Assembly: GCA_033060915.1 (NCBI GenBank)
Contig: CM065377.1
Coordinates: 57,012,683-57,076,682, forward strand
Reading direction: 5' to 3'
Source: Euryodendron excelsum
Taxonomy: Eukaryota; Streptophyta; Magnoliopsida; Ericales; Pentaphylacaceae
Length of the DNA stretch: 64,000 nucleotides
The notes below the pieces were generated by a model. It ran no database searches, was not told where the DNA came from, and saw only the letters and a list, made by a program, of their open reading frames with translations. Shown piece after piece: positions 37,258-49,405 of the stretch (its first letter is position 1; each line of letters opens with the position of its first letter). The position numbers and the translations under genes are program-made.

Positions 37258-38640
37258 TGAATAATTTGCTTCACTCCATTCCTGAGAATCCCATGCCATC
37301 AGAACTTTCTTCCACAAAATAGGAAGAGCTCTCAAAGCAAAAACATAATGAAAGAACAATAGATAGTTAACCAACTATGAACTATCCAAATATAAATGCA
37401 CATAACAAATCCATTAGGCAGACTGCAAAAGCCAAGTCCTTTCCACACTCACAAGTCTGACCGTAAAACAAAAGGAGACAAAAAAATGATAATTACAATA
37501 ATAACAACAACAATAGAAAGAGCCTCATCCCAGAACCTTTCACAGAAAAAATCAAAATTCAGAGATACTTCAGAATGGGACTTCCCTTAGAAGATGCCAA
37601 ACTGGTAAAATATCTAGACCCACCTATCCACTGCCCCTAGTAAATCCCAGTTCTGGAAGCAAAGCAAAGAAAGTCATTACTTCAATGACTCCAAACCCCT
37701 ATTATAATTCCTTTGAATAATAAACAGAATGATGAATATTGACACTCACTCAAGCCAAATTGTTGACAACTATGGCATAAAGGATTGGGAAGCAACAGAC
37801 CTTGAAGTCTCACCAAACTCTTCAGAAAATAACCAAATTATGCAAGCCAGACTTACTATTTCCTTATTGAGAAACCAGCAATAAATTAATCACACACAAA
37901 CACGAGAGCCCACCTCCTCATTAACAGTCAGGCAAAATGGGGGGATTTCATATTTTTGAAACATCAACAACCTCAGACTCAGAAGAAGGCCTTCCCTCCG
38001 TCCCCAGATGTCAAAAGCCACAATCCTAACAATTTTGTTGAAATCCTGTAGGAATATAACACCATGCTTCAACTACAAGCAGCTCTATGATTAATTGCAT
38101 TCACCTCAACCCATTCAACACAAAGATTGGCTACACGAACCCTATTTTACCTTAGAATTAAGGTGCGTAAGTGTCTGACAAAGGTTTTACACTGGCTGCC
38201 ACCTTCCTAAGTACAAGGAAATCAAATAACCATTCCCAGGAACCATCTTTTCTCCTCTTCGCAATCTTCAGGTCATCTCATTAAGCATCAAGAATAGTCA
38301 CAGAACAGAAGGAATTCAAGGAACCAAAGCACAACATCCACATAGCAAGAAAGCATAAACCCCACAAAACCCATCAAACATGTAAACAAAAACATAAATT
38401 TGAACAGCTTCAAATATTCATCAACCCAAATAATCAAAAATTACAAAACCACAACCTCGAATAGCAACCCGAGTCTCAGACAAAGCATCTACTTCCCAGA
38501 AAGGGGAAGATACAAATTAAAATCAAGACAATCCAACAACGAACAAAACCCTAGAAAACCCAAAATTTCATCCCCCACAGAGACAAACACACAGAGGAGG
38601 AGAGAGACAGTCTATAGAGATAAACAAAAACTCTGGGTTA
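37258..38640 (-). other. Unassigned region, possible intron/UTR of a minus-strand transcript
   Basis: Base composition is more balanced than in the surrounding AT-rich DNA, with no long frame. On the minus strand a plausible acceptor (TTCCTACAG|GATTTCAAC, about 38047) follows the donor at 38640. No protein similarity recognised. Confidence 0.3.
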
Positions 38641-38945
38641 CCTTTTCTGCTGGAAACACCTCTCGGCTATGGTGAAGAAGATAACGCCATGGCCCGCGTC
38701 GGCTCGAGATCTCATCACAGAGCACATTTCAGCCCTAAAACTTTCCTCTTCAGCGACAGGAAAGGAAAGGGAAGAGAAAGTGTAGACAATCAGAAAAATA
38801 GCAGAGAGAGAGAGGTACGAAGATTCGAAATCTCCGACCCTTTCTCTCTTCCTTCGAAGGATTACTTCCACTGTGGAAAGGTCTGCCTAATGCTTCGTTA
38901 GAAGGGAAAGCAGCGGAGGCACGTATCCAGAGGCAGCTGTGCTGT
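38641..38945 (-). other. Candidate first exon of a minus-strand transcript
   Basis: On the minus strand a TATA-like CTCTATATATACATACG (about 38981-38965) is followed by a GC-richer, CT-rich leader. A frame from ATG 38871 stays open for 77 codons, right up to a consensus donor AAAAG|GTAACC at 38641/38640, where the intron supplies the stop. The peptide resembles nothing I know. This could be a non-coding or 5' UTR exon of a host gene whose later exons I cannot find, or a lncRNA. Confidence 0.35.
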
Positions 38946-38964
38946 AGAGTTATATGTACATCCG

Positions 38965-38983
38965 CGTATGTATATATAGAGAG
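38965..38983 (-). promoter_or_regulatory. Putative TATA box for the minus-strand transcript
   Basis: CTCTATATATACATAC on the minus strand, about 30-40 bp before the start of the leader. Confidence 0.3.
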
Positions 38984-38989
38984 AGAGTG

Positions 38990-39671
38990 TGTGGTTTGAA
39001 TATGAAACAGCCCCGCCCTTTGGATTTCAGAACTCTAAACCCAAACAAGTTATTTCAACTCGAGTTTGTCTACTTAAAAATTAATTTGTAGTCGATTGGT
39101 TATTTAAATAAATTAATTTTAAATATATTTTAAAATTTATTAATTTTTTTTAACTCTAACTCTGTAAATAAACATGTTTTAATATTATGAAAAATTAAAC
39201 AGTTAATAATCGATTCGATTAAAACACATGCATTTGAAATCAATTCAAAAGTTAAATAAGTCAAATTCGTATATATCTTAAAATTTGTTAAGTTTTCAAG
39301 TCAAACTCAAACAACCTACTATTCAATTCAATTTATTTACAGTTCGAGTCTATTTAATTAGAGCAAATTCTTTATATACATATATAGAGTGGATCAATGC
39401 TGTTATTCCTAGTGTTTCTTCATTTTAATTTGTGTTTATGCCAGAATCTAATGGAGAACATCAATTTGGTGTTTTCCTATTTTGCCGTTGTGTCAATTTT
39501 TTTTTTATACCAATAGTGTCTTATAAAATTACTTTTTACACATCAAATATTTTTTTTTTTTTGTCTTCACTAACTTGTAAGGTCAAATGGAGAAACCCTT
39601 TTACAATCACTCCTAGTACTATAACTGCCAATCTCCATCCTTTGTTTGTAACGCATCTTGCTTGCATGAAG
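38990..39671. other. AT-rich intergenic DNA
   Basis: No gene or repeat recognised. Short AT-rich frames only. Confidence 0.5.
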
Positions 39672-40042
39672 GCTAATTACACATTACTCTCTCGTAATTT
39701 AAATAAAAATTAAATAATTCTCGTGTAATTTAAAAATGAATACATAACTCTTTGTAATTTGAATTTAATTATAAAATAGATAAAAATTATTAAAATTAAT
39801 AAAAAATTTGTCACAAGGGTTTTTTTTTTTGTAACTTAATCTCTCTAGAATGGTACATAAAAAGATGATTTTGTCACTTTATATCAAAATAAATTGTCGT
39901 CCTTTATAAGGGTATTTTTGTTATTTTATAAATTTGTTAAGATTTCATCTATTTTACAATTACATCCAAACTACAAGGGATGATGTGTTCATTTTTAAAC
40001 TATAAGGGAGTCATCTGATTTGAGATTTTTGTAATTACTCTT
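39672..40042. mobile_element. Long-TIR MITE-like element
   Basis: The left arm contains TTTAAAAATGAATACATAAC and AATTATAAAATAGAT. The reverse-complemented right arm contains TTTAAAAATGAACACATCAT and AATTGTAAAATAGAT. Arms are about 115 bp with a short AT-rich centre and start near TAATTACA. The layout resembles the element at 24709. Confidence 0.65.
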
Positions 40043-40884
40043 ATAATATATAAAGGTAGAATATCATCTTGGTGTTTCTCTTAGATGGAAGCTTGTCAAT
40101 ATTTTTGTTTTCCAACCATTTCTCACCTCATTCCGTTTTTGTGTATTAACTTAAATGGTTTTTAATTTATTTAAACAATAACTTTTATAGGTCTGAATCG
40201 TTTGATATATGTACAATGCTATCCATGTTATGATCCATTTGATCCTTGTAGAAAGGAAGAGAACAGAACGAAAAATTATCTTGCTTTCTTTGTTTTAATC
40301 TAAAAGGGAAGAGAATAAACAAGTAAGAAAAAATTATTTTCTTCTCATTTTTCTTCTTTTTTCTCTTTAATAGGTATTCTATTTTTTTTCTCTTTCCTTT
40401 CAATTTTAAATAAGAGAAACTGATTTTCTTTTCACTTTTCTTTCATTTTCTTTGCAAACCAAACAAAAGAAAAAAAAATCACTTTCTCTTTATTTTCTCT
40501 CTCATTTCATTTCTCTTCCTTCTCCTTTCTTTTTCACAAGTATCAAACAGATCTTTAAATTTTTCAATATTTTCAAAAAGGTGATATGTTTAAAGTCATA
40601 CATTTAAAAACTCTTGGATTTAAAATATTCAAGAACTTTCTCAAAGGTGTTGCTTCTCTCGCTAGTCCAATTTTTTTTTCCCTTGAATTTTTTTTTTTTT
40701 TTTTAAAAACCCGACCACCTAATTAAAAATGGACTTTGTCCGACTAAACTCAGTACGCAGTTCAATTTTTTTTTTAACCCAATCCAAACTCATACCCCTC
40801 TAAAATACACCCAAAATAGCATATGCCCTAAAAGTAATTCCCCTCTGCTAAAAAATTAGTTGAGACAAAGAATGATATTATTTA

Positions 40885-41172
40885 CCGATTAGTATATTTA
40901 GAAAAATATTCAATACAACGGTGATGCCACGTCATTATTATTGATGTAGTATCACAAGCCAATAAAATTTGTTCACGTATGTATACTGTGATGAGATGTC
41001 ATGTTGGTTGGTGGAGTAGTGTGGATAAAATATCTTCACTAACTTCTTAATTATAGGTGATGAGGATAAAAACTGTATTTTAGTGCATTTCTATTAGTTT
41101 GTGATATCACATCAGCATGATGATGTGTCATCACCGTTATATTGAATGTTTTCTCGTATATTTGCTGATAAA
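40885..41172. mobile_element. Fold-back MITE, about 290 bp
   Basis: The left arm (about 40890-40980) contains ATTCAATACAACGGTGATGC and GATGTAGTATCACAAGCCAA. The right arm (about 41090-41165), reverse-complemented, contains ATTCAATATAACGGTGATGA and GATGTGATATCACAAACTAA. The near-perfect arms of about 80 bp flank a centre of about 110 bp. A similar end (ATCGTTGTATTGAATATTTT) occurs alone at about 27885 in dioxygenase intron 1. Confidence 0.72.
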
Positions 41173-41640
41173 GTTGACACTAATCTTATCGGCTGCAATT
41201 GTATCGATTGAGAAAAAAATTTTTGTAATGAATATTATCAATACTTCACTACATAATCGCATGGGAAAGAAGTAAATAAAGGCGACTCAAATGTAAAGCC
41301 ATCAAAACAATTGCTGATCCTTAATTTTTAAAAGCCCGTAAGTGTTAAAAATCATACTTATTATAGTTAAAATTATGTATAATTTTGACATTTTCTTAAA
41401 AAAAAAAAGCATCAATCTAAATAAGAAAAAGGCTCATAACAAAAAAAAATGGTATCAGTCTAAATGAGAAAAGGCCCATAAGAAAAGAAAGAAAAAAAAA
41501 AAAGCGTACCCCAATGAAAAAAAAAAAAACCATAAAAATTGTCCCAGATTAACCACTAATTAATTTGAAAAAACTATTTAAAAAATTATAATTACATACC
41601 CTTTTATAAATACGAGGAAGATCAATATTCTAACTTATAT

Positions 41641-41703
<63 letters not shown>

Positions 41704-42859
41704 AAAGACAAAAATTTTAAATTGAAAAATAAATTAGTAAATCTTACCAATAATATCATCAAATGACTTGTTGATGTAATGTTTTTACATTTTTATATAG
41801 ATAGATGTTTGTTTGATTTTTTTTTTGAACAAAGTGTAATTTTTTTATTGTTTGTTAATTTACAAGTAGAAATGAAAAGTAAATTATTTACTATGTTAGT
41901 TGAATCACCTATTTTACATTATGCTGGTTGAATCATTTAATGAATACTTTACGAAAAAACCAATTTTTAGTGGATGGTTAAATCCATTTTAATTTAGTGA
42001 ATACTTCATTGAAAATAAATAAAAAAAATTAATTAATAATTTTTCATCTAAAATAAAATAAAATTTTAAGTAAAAAATTTGTACTAGTATTAAAAATATA
42101 AAAAACCTCATTTAAAATTTTTGTTTAAGAAATATTTTTTGTCTCTACTAAAAAAAATTTCTGGCTCCACTCTAAGTCTTAGCAATTATTACACAATCAC
42201 ATATATGTATATATATATATATATATATATCCAAGCACAAATATATGAACTCGAGCAACTGATGAGAAGGAGCGATCTTACAGCGTGTTATCCTCATAGT
42301 CAGTGACTCGGTGAATATTGAGTTTCATGACACGCAATTTCCTGATTCAACTATAATCTTTGTTAAGTTACCACTAAAAGAATCGAAACAGTTCAGCTTC
42401 AATTGAATTTTGAATTTTGAAATGACCAGCCAGATCAATTTAATTCGAGTGTCGAGTTAAAAAAATTTTAAATCCAGGCGTGATATATATTATATGTATA
42501 TATAAATGTCATAAAGGTTCTTTATATCTATTTTATATATGTCTTCAACCTTTTAATTTTATTAAATAATTGTTGATTTGTATGTATGCTGTTTGTGAGG
42601 AAGCAAAATTGAGGCTATTTTTCGAAACTTCTAAATGAATAAACGACTCATGTAACATAGGAGGACCATACTTAACTGTGAAAAAAATAAATAATTAAGT
42701 AGCTATTTTTTTTAACAACAATTCAATACAAACTAGAACTATAATATTCGAACATCTATTATTTGAATTAATGTGAATTTTTTTAAATTCTGTATTATTT
42801 TAATGTGTCTTTGGGTCAAGATAACCAATGATAATACATGTTATTATATATGCTCCTAG
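41173..42859. other. AT-rich intergenic DNA with microsatellites
   Basis: Contains a roughly 52-bp near-duplicate (GGCTCATAACAAAA / GGCCCATAAGAAAA, 41401-41520), a (CT)28 run (41643-41699) and a (TA)n run (about 42201-42231). No gene seen. Confidence 0.6.
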
Positions 42860-45015
42860 TGTGAGACATATAGGATTAATTCTCATGTGTATCTTCTAAT
42901 TACACACACCCATAACACACCTGCCATAGAAGAAAAAGAAGAAGAAGAAGAAGAAGGAAGGAAGGAAGGAAGGAAGGAAGAGAAAAGAAGAGGTTGAAGA
43001 ACTCAACAGAAGCTTGGAAGCCATTGTTAAAGCTTGGAAAGCTTGAGAGAAAAAGGTATGAACTCCAACCCTTGTGTATGCTTGTGTATATGTGTGTTGT
43101 AGTCGTGTTGGATGACTCCTTTGAGTCCAAATTAGTTGGATTTTGAGAGTTTGTAGGATTCCATGGATGGATTGGGAGCTGGGGTTAAAAACCTCCAAAT
43201 TTGTGCATGTTGGGTTTGAAGATTCAAGCCCTGCATCTATTTGATTTACTTGTTGGTTTAGATTCATTTTTAGATGTTGTAGTCTTCTCGAGTCAATCTT
43301 TGAACCCTATAAGTATTGGTAGAGTTTGGATTTGAAAATCTAAAGTTTGGAGAACCCTCCCCGGTTGTGTGCAAGTGCTCTGGCCATTCCAACGGCTGGG
43401 AGAGTCATTCCAACGGTCAGAGATTGCATTTTTCACTTTTGCCTATTGTTCCAACGGCTAGGAGGGTCGTTCCAACAACCTGATGCCTAACAGTTTTGAC
43501 ATTGTTTAGTAAAACAGGTATAACTTGCTCTAAAAAAACTCAGACTGTTGCACCATTTGAAGTATTAGAAAGTAGACTCATAGACCTTTGTACCCATATA
43601 AAGTTTATACTCTAATTTCTTATAGATTGAGAGATATTAAATTTTGAAATTGACTTAAAATTTCTGTCAGCAACATTGTTCTTCAGAATTTTAGTCCATT
43701 TTTCATGAGACATAACTTCTTCATCCAAAATGTATTTTCGACCCATGACCTATCAAATTAAAGGTATTTAAGCCTATTTTCAAGCGAACTTGACCTAGAA
43801 TGTAGTCTCCTTTTTATGATAAGAATGAGATGCATTAAACGAACTGGTGTTGAGGGATCAATGTTTTAAACCTCAACTTTTATTATTCTTGCTTTGCATT
43901 GGGGTCTTGTGTTTAATGCTTCTATGTACTCTATATATAGGAACAACCTTGTTTAGCATCAATCCTCAAAGATAGAGGTGAGTAACGAGATGCCATGAGT
44001 AAAACCCTATTACTTTCCAAATATTTTAGGTTCAACTCCATATCTTGCAATGTTTTTCATATATGTCATACTTTTAAATGCATGCAAATTATACTTATAC
44101 TATGAATTAAAACCCATGGACTAGAATGTTTACATGAAAGAGATACACGATTTCCATATATATAGTGCCAACTCGAGGTCTTTTCATGGCAAAACCTTAA
44201 ACTCGCCCGATAGTCTTACAGTGGGGGACGTGAAATATACTATCGACATGTTGGGAGAAGTTCCTTGACCTAAAAAGTCTTTGTATGACTAAAGAGGGTT
44301 ACTATAGAGCTTAACTCAGAAGTTGAGTTGTAGCACACTTATACTTTTAGAATAAGAACCAAGATATGTTCAAATGCTTATAACAAGTTATGTTATGTTT
44401 TACCACGAAAAAAGATATGTTGCATCTCTCATTTATGATATTATGTTTTGAAACGATAGAGTGTTTCAATATGATGCTTATGCTATCTATAATTTCAAGC
44501 CTAGACTTTCACGTTTCAAGTTCATGCTTTATATGCATAAATATTTATCTATTATTTTATACATTAGAGATAAATATTAGTTCATGGTATTTTCATGCTC
44601 GTGCATCATTGTTATTCACTACGTATTAGCTTACGTTTTCTCAAATATTTTTAGGTAGTCAATCCGGGAGGCCCTAGAAGGAGGCCATTTAAGGATTTTG
44701 AGTTACGGCCACAGGCCTATGTTATGTTATGTGTATTTGGGCTAGACCTTAATGTTTGTAATATTATATATGATATAACCGTGGCGGCCTCGAATAGGCC
44801 CATATGTATGTTTATGTTTTGGATTACACACAACTCTGCCATGTATGACACAAGCTATGTTTTAACCTATAAAAATCCTATTTTCACATTTATGTATCAT
44901 TTTAAATGATTATGCGCAGGTGTTCAACCAGTTTATGTAATGCGGCCTTGGGTAGCCTTGCTACTGGCTAATCATATACCTTAAATCCTCATAAGCGGGG
45001 TTACGGGGCATAACA
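42860..45015 (+). mobile_element. Ty3/gypsy 5' LTR (tRNA-iMet-primed element)
   Basis: The start is TGTGAGACATATAGG at 42860 and the end ...GGGGCATAACA at 45015, followed 3 nt later by the primer site. The length is about 2.16 kb. A GAA/GGAA tract lies at 42925-42980. The GTTCCAACGGC motif is repeated at about 43384-43490. The downstream gag relic supports the gypsy assignment. No second LTR is in the window because another element cuts this one at 45983. Confidence 0.7.
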
Positions 45016-45018
45016 ACG

Positions 45019-45030
45019 TGGTATCAGAGC
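45019..45030 (+). other. Primer-binding site, tRNA-iMet type
   Basis: TGGTATCAGAGC, complementary to the 3' end of initiator Met tRNA, stands 3 nt after the LTR end. Confidence 0.85.
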
Positions 45031-45205
45031 ACTATATTGACACTGTAAGATTAAGTCATGTCTAGATATAATTCTAGGTTGACTTGTATGTGCTACATGT
45101 ATATTTATATACATGTATGCTATGCATATAATGACGTGCCAAGGTGTATTACGTATTGTGATATGTTGTGTAATTGATTGTTTGTTTGCTTACGTAGAGC
45201 TAATC

Positions 45206-45982
45206 ATGCCACCAAAAGGAAGAGGTCATCGAGGAGCCAAAGAGCCCAAAGACCATATGGACCGTATTGAAAGGATCTTAGCTAGACTTGTTCAAGTGGC
45301 CCAAGATACTTGTAGTAATACCACCAACATGCCAAAGCCGCCTGTGGCTCAAGCACAAAGGGTGGAAGTGGTGGCCCATGCCATCATTAAATAGTTCCAA
45401 CAGTTGAAGCCCCCGACCTATCAGGGGACTCCTGATCCCATGGTCGCGGAGTCTTGGCTTTTGGGAATCGAGAGGGTATTCGAAGTGCTGCCTTGCATGG
45501 ACAAACAAAATGTGATTTTTGCCACCTTTACCTTTGAAAGCACTGCACTAGTCTGGCGGACACTAAAGAAGGTAATGGAGCTATAGTGGTTGTGGCCTAG
45601 ATTCTTGGCAGTGTTCAATGAGGAATATTTTCCCGAGACTGTCAGAGATCTGAAAACCACCGAGTTCCTTAATTTGACGTAAGGAGATATGACTATAGCA
45701 TAGTACAATGCCAAGTTCATGGAGTTGTCACTATATGCCCCGCACATTGTATCATTAGAGAACCGCAAGGTAAGAAAGTTTGAGGCGGGATTACAATGAA
45801 ACATTCATAGCAAAGTGGACATCTTACGGCTTGAGACTCATCAAGAAGTTGTGCAATGGGCTGTGATTGCCGAGAGGGCTTTTTCTGAAGCAACTCCATA
45901 TCGAGGGAAACATAAGAAGAGAATCAAAGGTGACCAAAATAGAGGACAAAGTTCAAAGAGGCAGAGTTCACCGAGGTGAGGG
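45206..45982 (+). pseudogene. Ty3/gypsy gag relic
   Basis: The frame from ATG 45206 (MPPKGRGHRG) shows the retrotransposon gag region: FQQLKPPTYQGTPDP, AESWLLGIERVFEVL, FNEEYFPETVRD, YNAKFMELSLYAPHIV and VRKFEAGLQ. In-frame stops interrupt it at about 45392, 45584, 45680, 45701 and 45797. Most fit CAG/CAA or TGG changes. It breaks off at 45982 where an Athila-type LTR begins, before the zinc knuckle and pol. It is dead. Confidence 0.85.
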
Positions 45983-47398
45983 TGTTGGGGATTGATTGTG
46001 CTTCAAAAGTGTAATTATAAGTTCTTAATTAGTACTTTGTTAGCATTAGTTTATGATTATATATGTCTTTTTAGTTATATTTTGATATTAATTAAGTTTA
46101 TGATGCTTTATGTAGGTTTTGAGTTTAAATGGAATGATTTCAAATGGAATGTAATCATAGGTTTCAAGAGGTTGCTGTCAAGGTACAAGCTGCTGAAGCA
46201 TGCAGAGTTGAAACTTTGAAAGCCTATATCTAGCGAACCAGAAAGACCATTCAGGCTCATAATATATTAATTTTATATAACTTTTTGAGACCTACAACTT
46301 TCGTGAAGGGACCCAGCCCATTTGAGCACTTAGTGGGAATCGTGTGTACAACTGACGACAAAATTTGTAGATTAACTCAATTTTTAGTTATAGATAAATT
46401 AGTAAGTAGTAGAATAGATGGAAGAGTTTTATGTTTTTGAAGGAGGAGAAGAATTCTAGGATTTTTCTAGGGTTTTGGAAGGAGGAATCATCCAACCTTT
46501 GGAGGCTACGAATTTTTTCATCTTTCAAGGGAGAATCTTTTAATCTTTAGTTTTCCTTCTTGTTCTTATTGTGAATTCCAGATTATATTTCTTTAATGCA
46601 GCATTTTATTTCTTTAATTATTATTTCCATTCTTGCAATCTTTATAATGCATTTTAGTAGCTAAATCCGTTCTTGGTATGGGTTGAAAAAATAACTAGGT
46701 TATAGGTAGAGATTCAAGATAGTTATTTATTTTTCAAGATTTCAAGATCTGGGACCAAGATTCATTTTCTTGCTTATGGATATCTTCGAAAACAATATTC
46801 TTGATCATATCTAGCATGTATGTATAGACTGATTTGTAAGCAGGGATACGTATACCTAGAATTTTTGATAAGGATATTGATTATAATTGCATATATATTC
46901 CTATTAAGAGTACTTTAGAAATCTATTATTCTTGATTAAGGTTCAAACATACCTTGTAGACAGGTTTATAAACTGAGACAGGTATGAATGGGACCCTGGT
47001 ATGAACACTAGTAAATAACTGAATATCGACTCTAAAAGGGTAATCGAATCTTGAGTAACCAAAACTATCTTGGGAACCTACCTGTAGGCCTCTTACTGGA
47101 TCAAACCCTACCAAGACCTTTTTATAATATTTGAATACATCCCTAAACTTAGTTTAATTTTATTGTTTGATAATTTAGATCAATTGTCTCCAACAATTGA
47201 TTTTTATTTTCTTTTTGGAAGCTTTCCTGCAATTTTAATTGATTCTAAGCTCGTTATTATTTTGTCCTGATTGCAAACCTTACCCATAGAGCTTATTCTT
47301 TAATTTCTCTGTGAATCGACCTCGGACTTACCGAGATATTATTACTACATCGCAACCGCACACTGACGGATATAAATTGCACTATTCAGGAGCGATTA
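45983..47398 (+). mobile_element. Athila-type Ty3/gypsy 5' LTR (plus strand)
   Basis: The start TGTTGGGGATTG falls inside the gag relic of another gypsy element. It ends just before the tRNA-Asp primer site, about 1.4 kb on. The 3' end reads ..GCGATTA rather than CA, perhaps C-to-T decay, so the end is approximate. The U5 part includes CTGTGAATCGACCTCGGACT, a form common to Athila LTRs. Confidence 0.7.
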
Positions 47399-47403
47399 GT
47401 TTT

Positions 47404-47421
47404 TGGCGCCGTTGCCGGGGA
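47404..47421 (+). other. Primer-binding site, tRNA-Asp type
   Basis: TGGCGCCGTTGCCGGGGA, the hallmark primer site of Athila-lineage elements, directly downstream of the LTR. Confidence 0.9.
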
Positions 47422-47926
47422 ACTTACAAAGCAAATAAGCTAAGGTAAGAAAAACAAATAAGGAAAAAATTAAAATATACAAGAACAAAAACAAAGCAAA
47501 CGAACTTGAGATGAATTGATTTTTGCAGAAACAGCTTCACTATCAAACTACAACTACGAGGAAATTCAATAGCTCAATTGGGTAACCTCGTTCCATCCCT
47601 TCTATCTGTGAGCATATTAAATTTTATTTTCTTTATTTTACTAGTTTCTTTTAGATAAATTTTATATTTGTTTAGAGGAGGTTTAGGGTTTAATTGCAAA
47701 TTAGTGGATATTTTATGTGGAGATTGTTGGTTCGGTTGGAAATTTAAAGTAATATTATTTATCTCTACTTCACTGTTGTGGCAGATTGGTGTATTTATGT
47801 GCATTGCATTGCATGTCAGTTTAGTGAAGGGACAATACACATAGACTCTTAAGAACAACCCCACCTGTTTACGCCACTCGGTCTAGAGTTTTTTCGGGTA
47901 CTACACCAATACTTATAGGCTTTGAC
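47422..47926 (+). other. Athila 5' untranslated leader
   Basis: AT-rich leader between primer site and gag; no coding frame. Confidence 0.6.
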
Positions 47927-49395
47927 ATGACCCACTTACTGGGTGATGATAGGAATATAGATGAGGGTAATAACATGCAACCCCCACAACCCCAAGTACC
48001 TGTACCACCACAGAGAACTATGAGAGATTATCTAAACCCATAAAGACAAACTCCAAACTCTTGCATTATATTACCTCCTGACCAAATTGCATTCCATCTT
48101 AAGTCAGGTATCATGCAATTAATCACACATTTTCATGGGATGGATTTTGAAAATCCATATACCCATCTTAAAGCGTTTGAAGAGGTCTGTAACATGTGCT
48201 TTGATAATACTTGCTTTGTCGAGACCTTCCGTTTTAAATTGTTTCCATTCTCATTAAAGGATAAAGCTAAAATTTGGTTAAATTCTTTAAGGCCGAGGTC
48301 TATTCCATCATGGGATGTCCTTCAAGCTGAGTTTCTAAAAAATTTCTTTCCTGAGCATCGCGCAGAGGCGATTCGTCCCCAAATTTCACACTTACGAAAA
48401 TAAAACATTTTACCATAGTTAGGAGAGATATAAAGAACTTTTGAATTCGTGTCCGCATCATTGACAAGACCCATGTAGGTTGGTTAGTACTTTCTTTTTT
48501 GTCTTGACTCCCGAACTCAAAAGGTTTGTGGAGACAATGTGCAATGGTTCTTTCTATGATAAATCTCCCGAAAAAGCTTATGACTTCTTTGATTTTCTAG
48601 CTGATAACGCGAGAGATTGGGACACCACAAGAACTAAAAATCTTAAGATTAGAAACAACTTAAGGATAGGCACCATATATCTGTTAAGGCATTAGATGAG
48701 GATAATTCAAAGATAACCACATTGACTAAGTGATTAGAGGCCTTAGAAATGAAAAAAATTACAGTATTTGAGAGTGAGACCCAAGTTAATTGTAGTGTGT
48801 GCGATAGTAATGAGCATAGGACAAATCTTTGTCCCACAATTCCAACCTTTAGGGAAGTGTTGCATGGTCAAGTAAATGCTATTGCCCCTTATAGTAAACT
48901 AACACAGGCCCCACAAGGATAAGGAAACCCATATGCACTACATATAACCTAGGGTGAAGGAATGATGGAAACTCAACACCCCAACAATTCCAACACCCGC
49001 AACAATTTAATGGTCCCCCTAATCAGTATTAAGCACAAGGTTAACAATTTTCAACACCAACAAAAAACGTGTATAGACCACCTCCTCTGAGACCTGTAGA
49101 GGATCCTTTGACCCAATTCATATAGGTATAACAAGCAACTAATGCTAGACTTGATAAATCCATAGAAGAGTTAAAGACTTTGTTTGCCCAATCACTGACC
49201 AAAGAGAAAGGCACATTCCCTACACAACCATTACCCAACCCTAATAGGCAAGCTTATAGTGTAGAGATAAATCCAAATCTGCCAAATCATGAGCAAGTTC
49301 AAGCAGTAACTACCCTAAGGAGCGGAAAAGCCATAGATAAAAGTATAACACGAAAGAGACCGAGACAACAACCACGGGAGGGCGGGAGCACATAG
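47927..49395 (+). pseudogene. Athila-type gag relic (plus strand)
   Basis: The frame starts at ATG 47927 (MTHLLGDDRN). Clear gag homology is in HFHGMDFENPYTHLKAFEEV and KDKAKIWLNSLRP, and in the end region TLRSGKAIDKSI. It parallels the gag of the minus-strand copy (FHGVNLERPY, SLRP, TLRSGKAIDK). A TAA in the N-terminal part, stops after 48403 and frameshifts near 48440-48480 and 48690 break it. It ends at about 49395, where the minus-strand element begins. No protease, RT or integrase follows on this strand. Confidence 0.8.
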
Positions 49396-49405
49396 GGGAC
49401 AATCA

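Noticed and set aside
42896..43267. Minus-strand frame of 123 codons at the start of the gypsy LTR
   Set aside because: It is driven by the GAA/GGAA tract (poly-Phe/Ser/Pro) and lies within LTR sequence in antisense.
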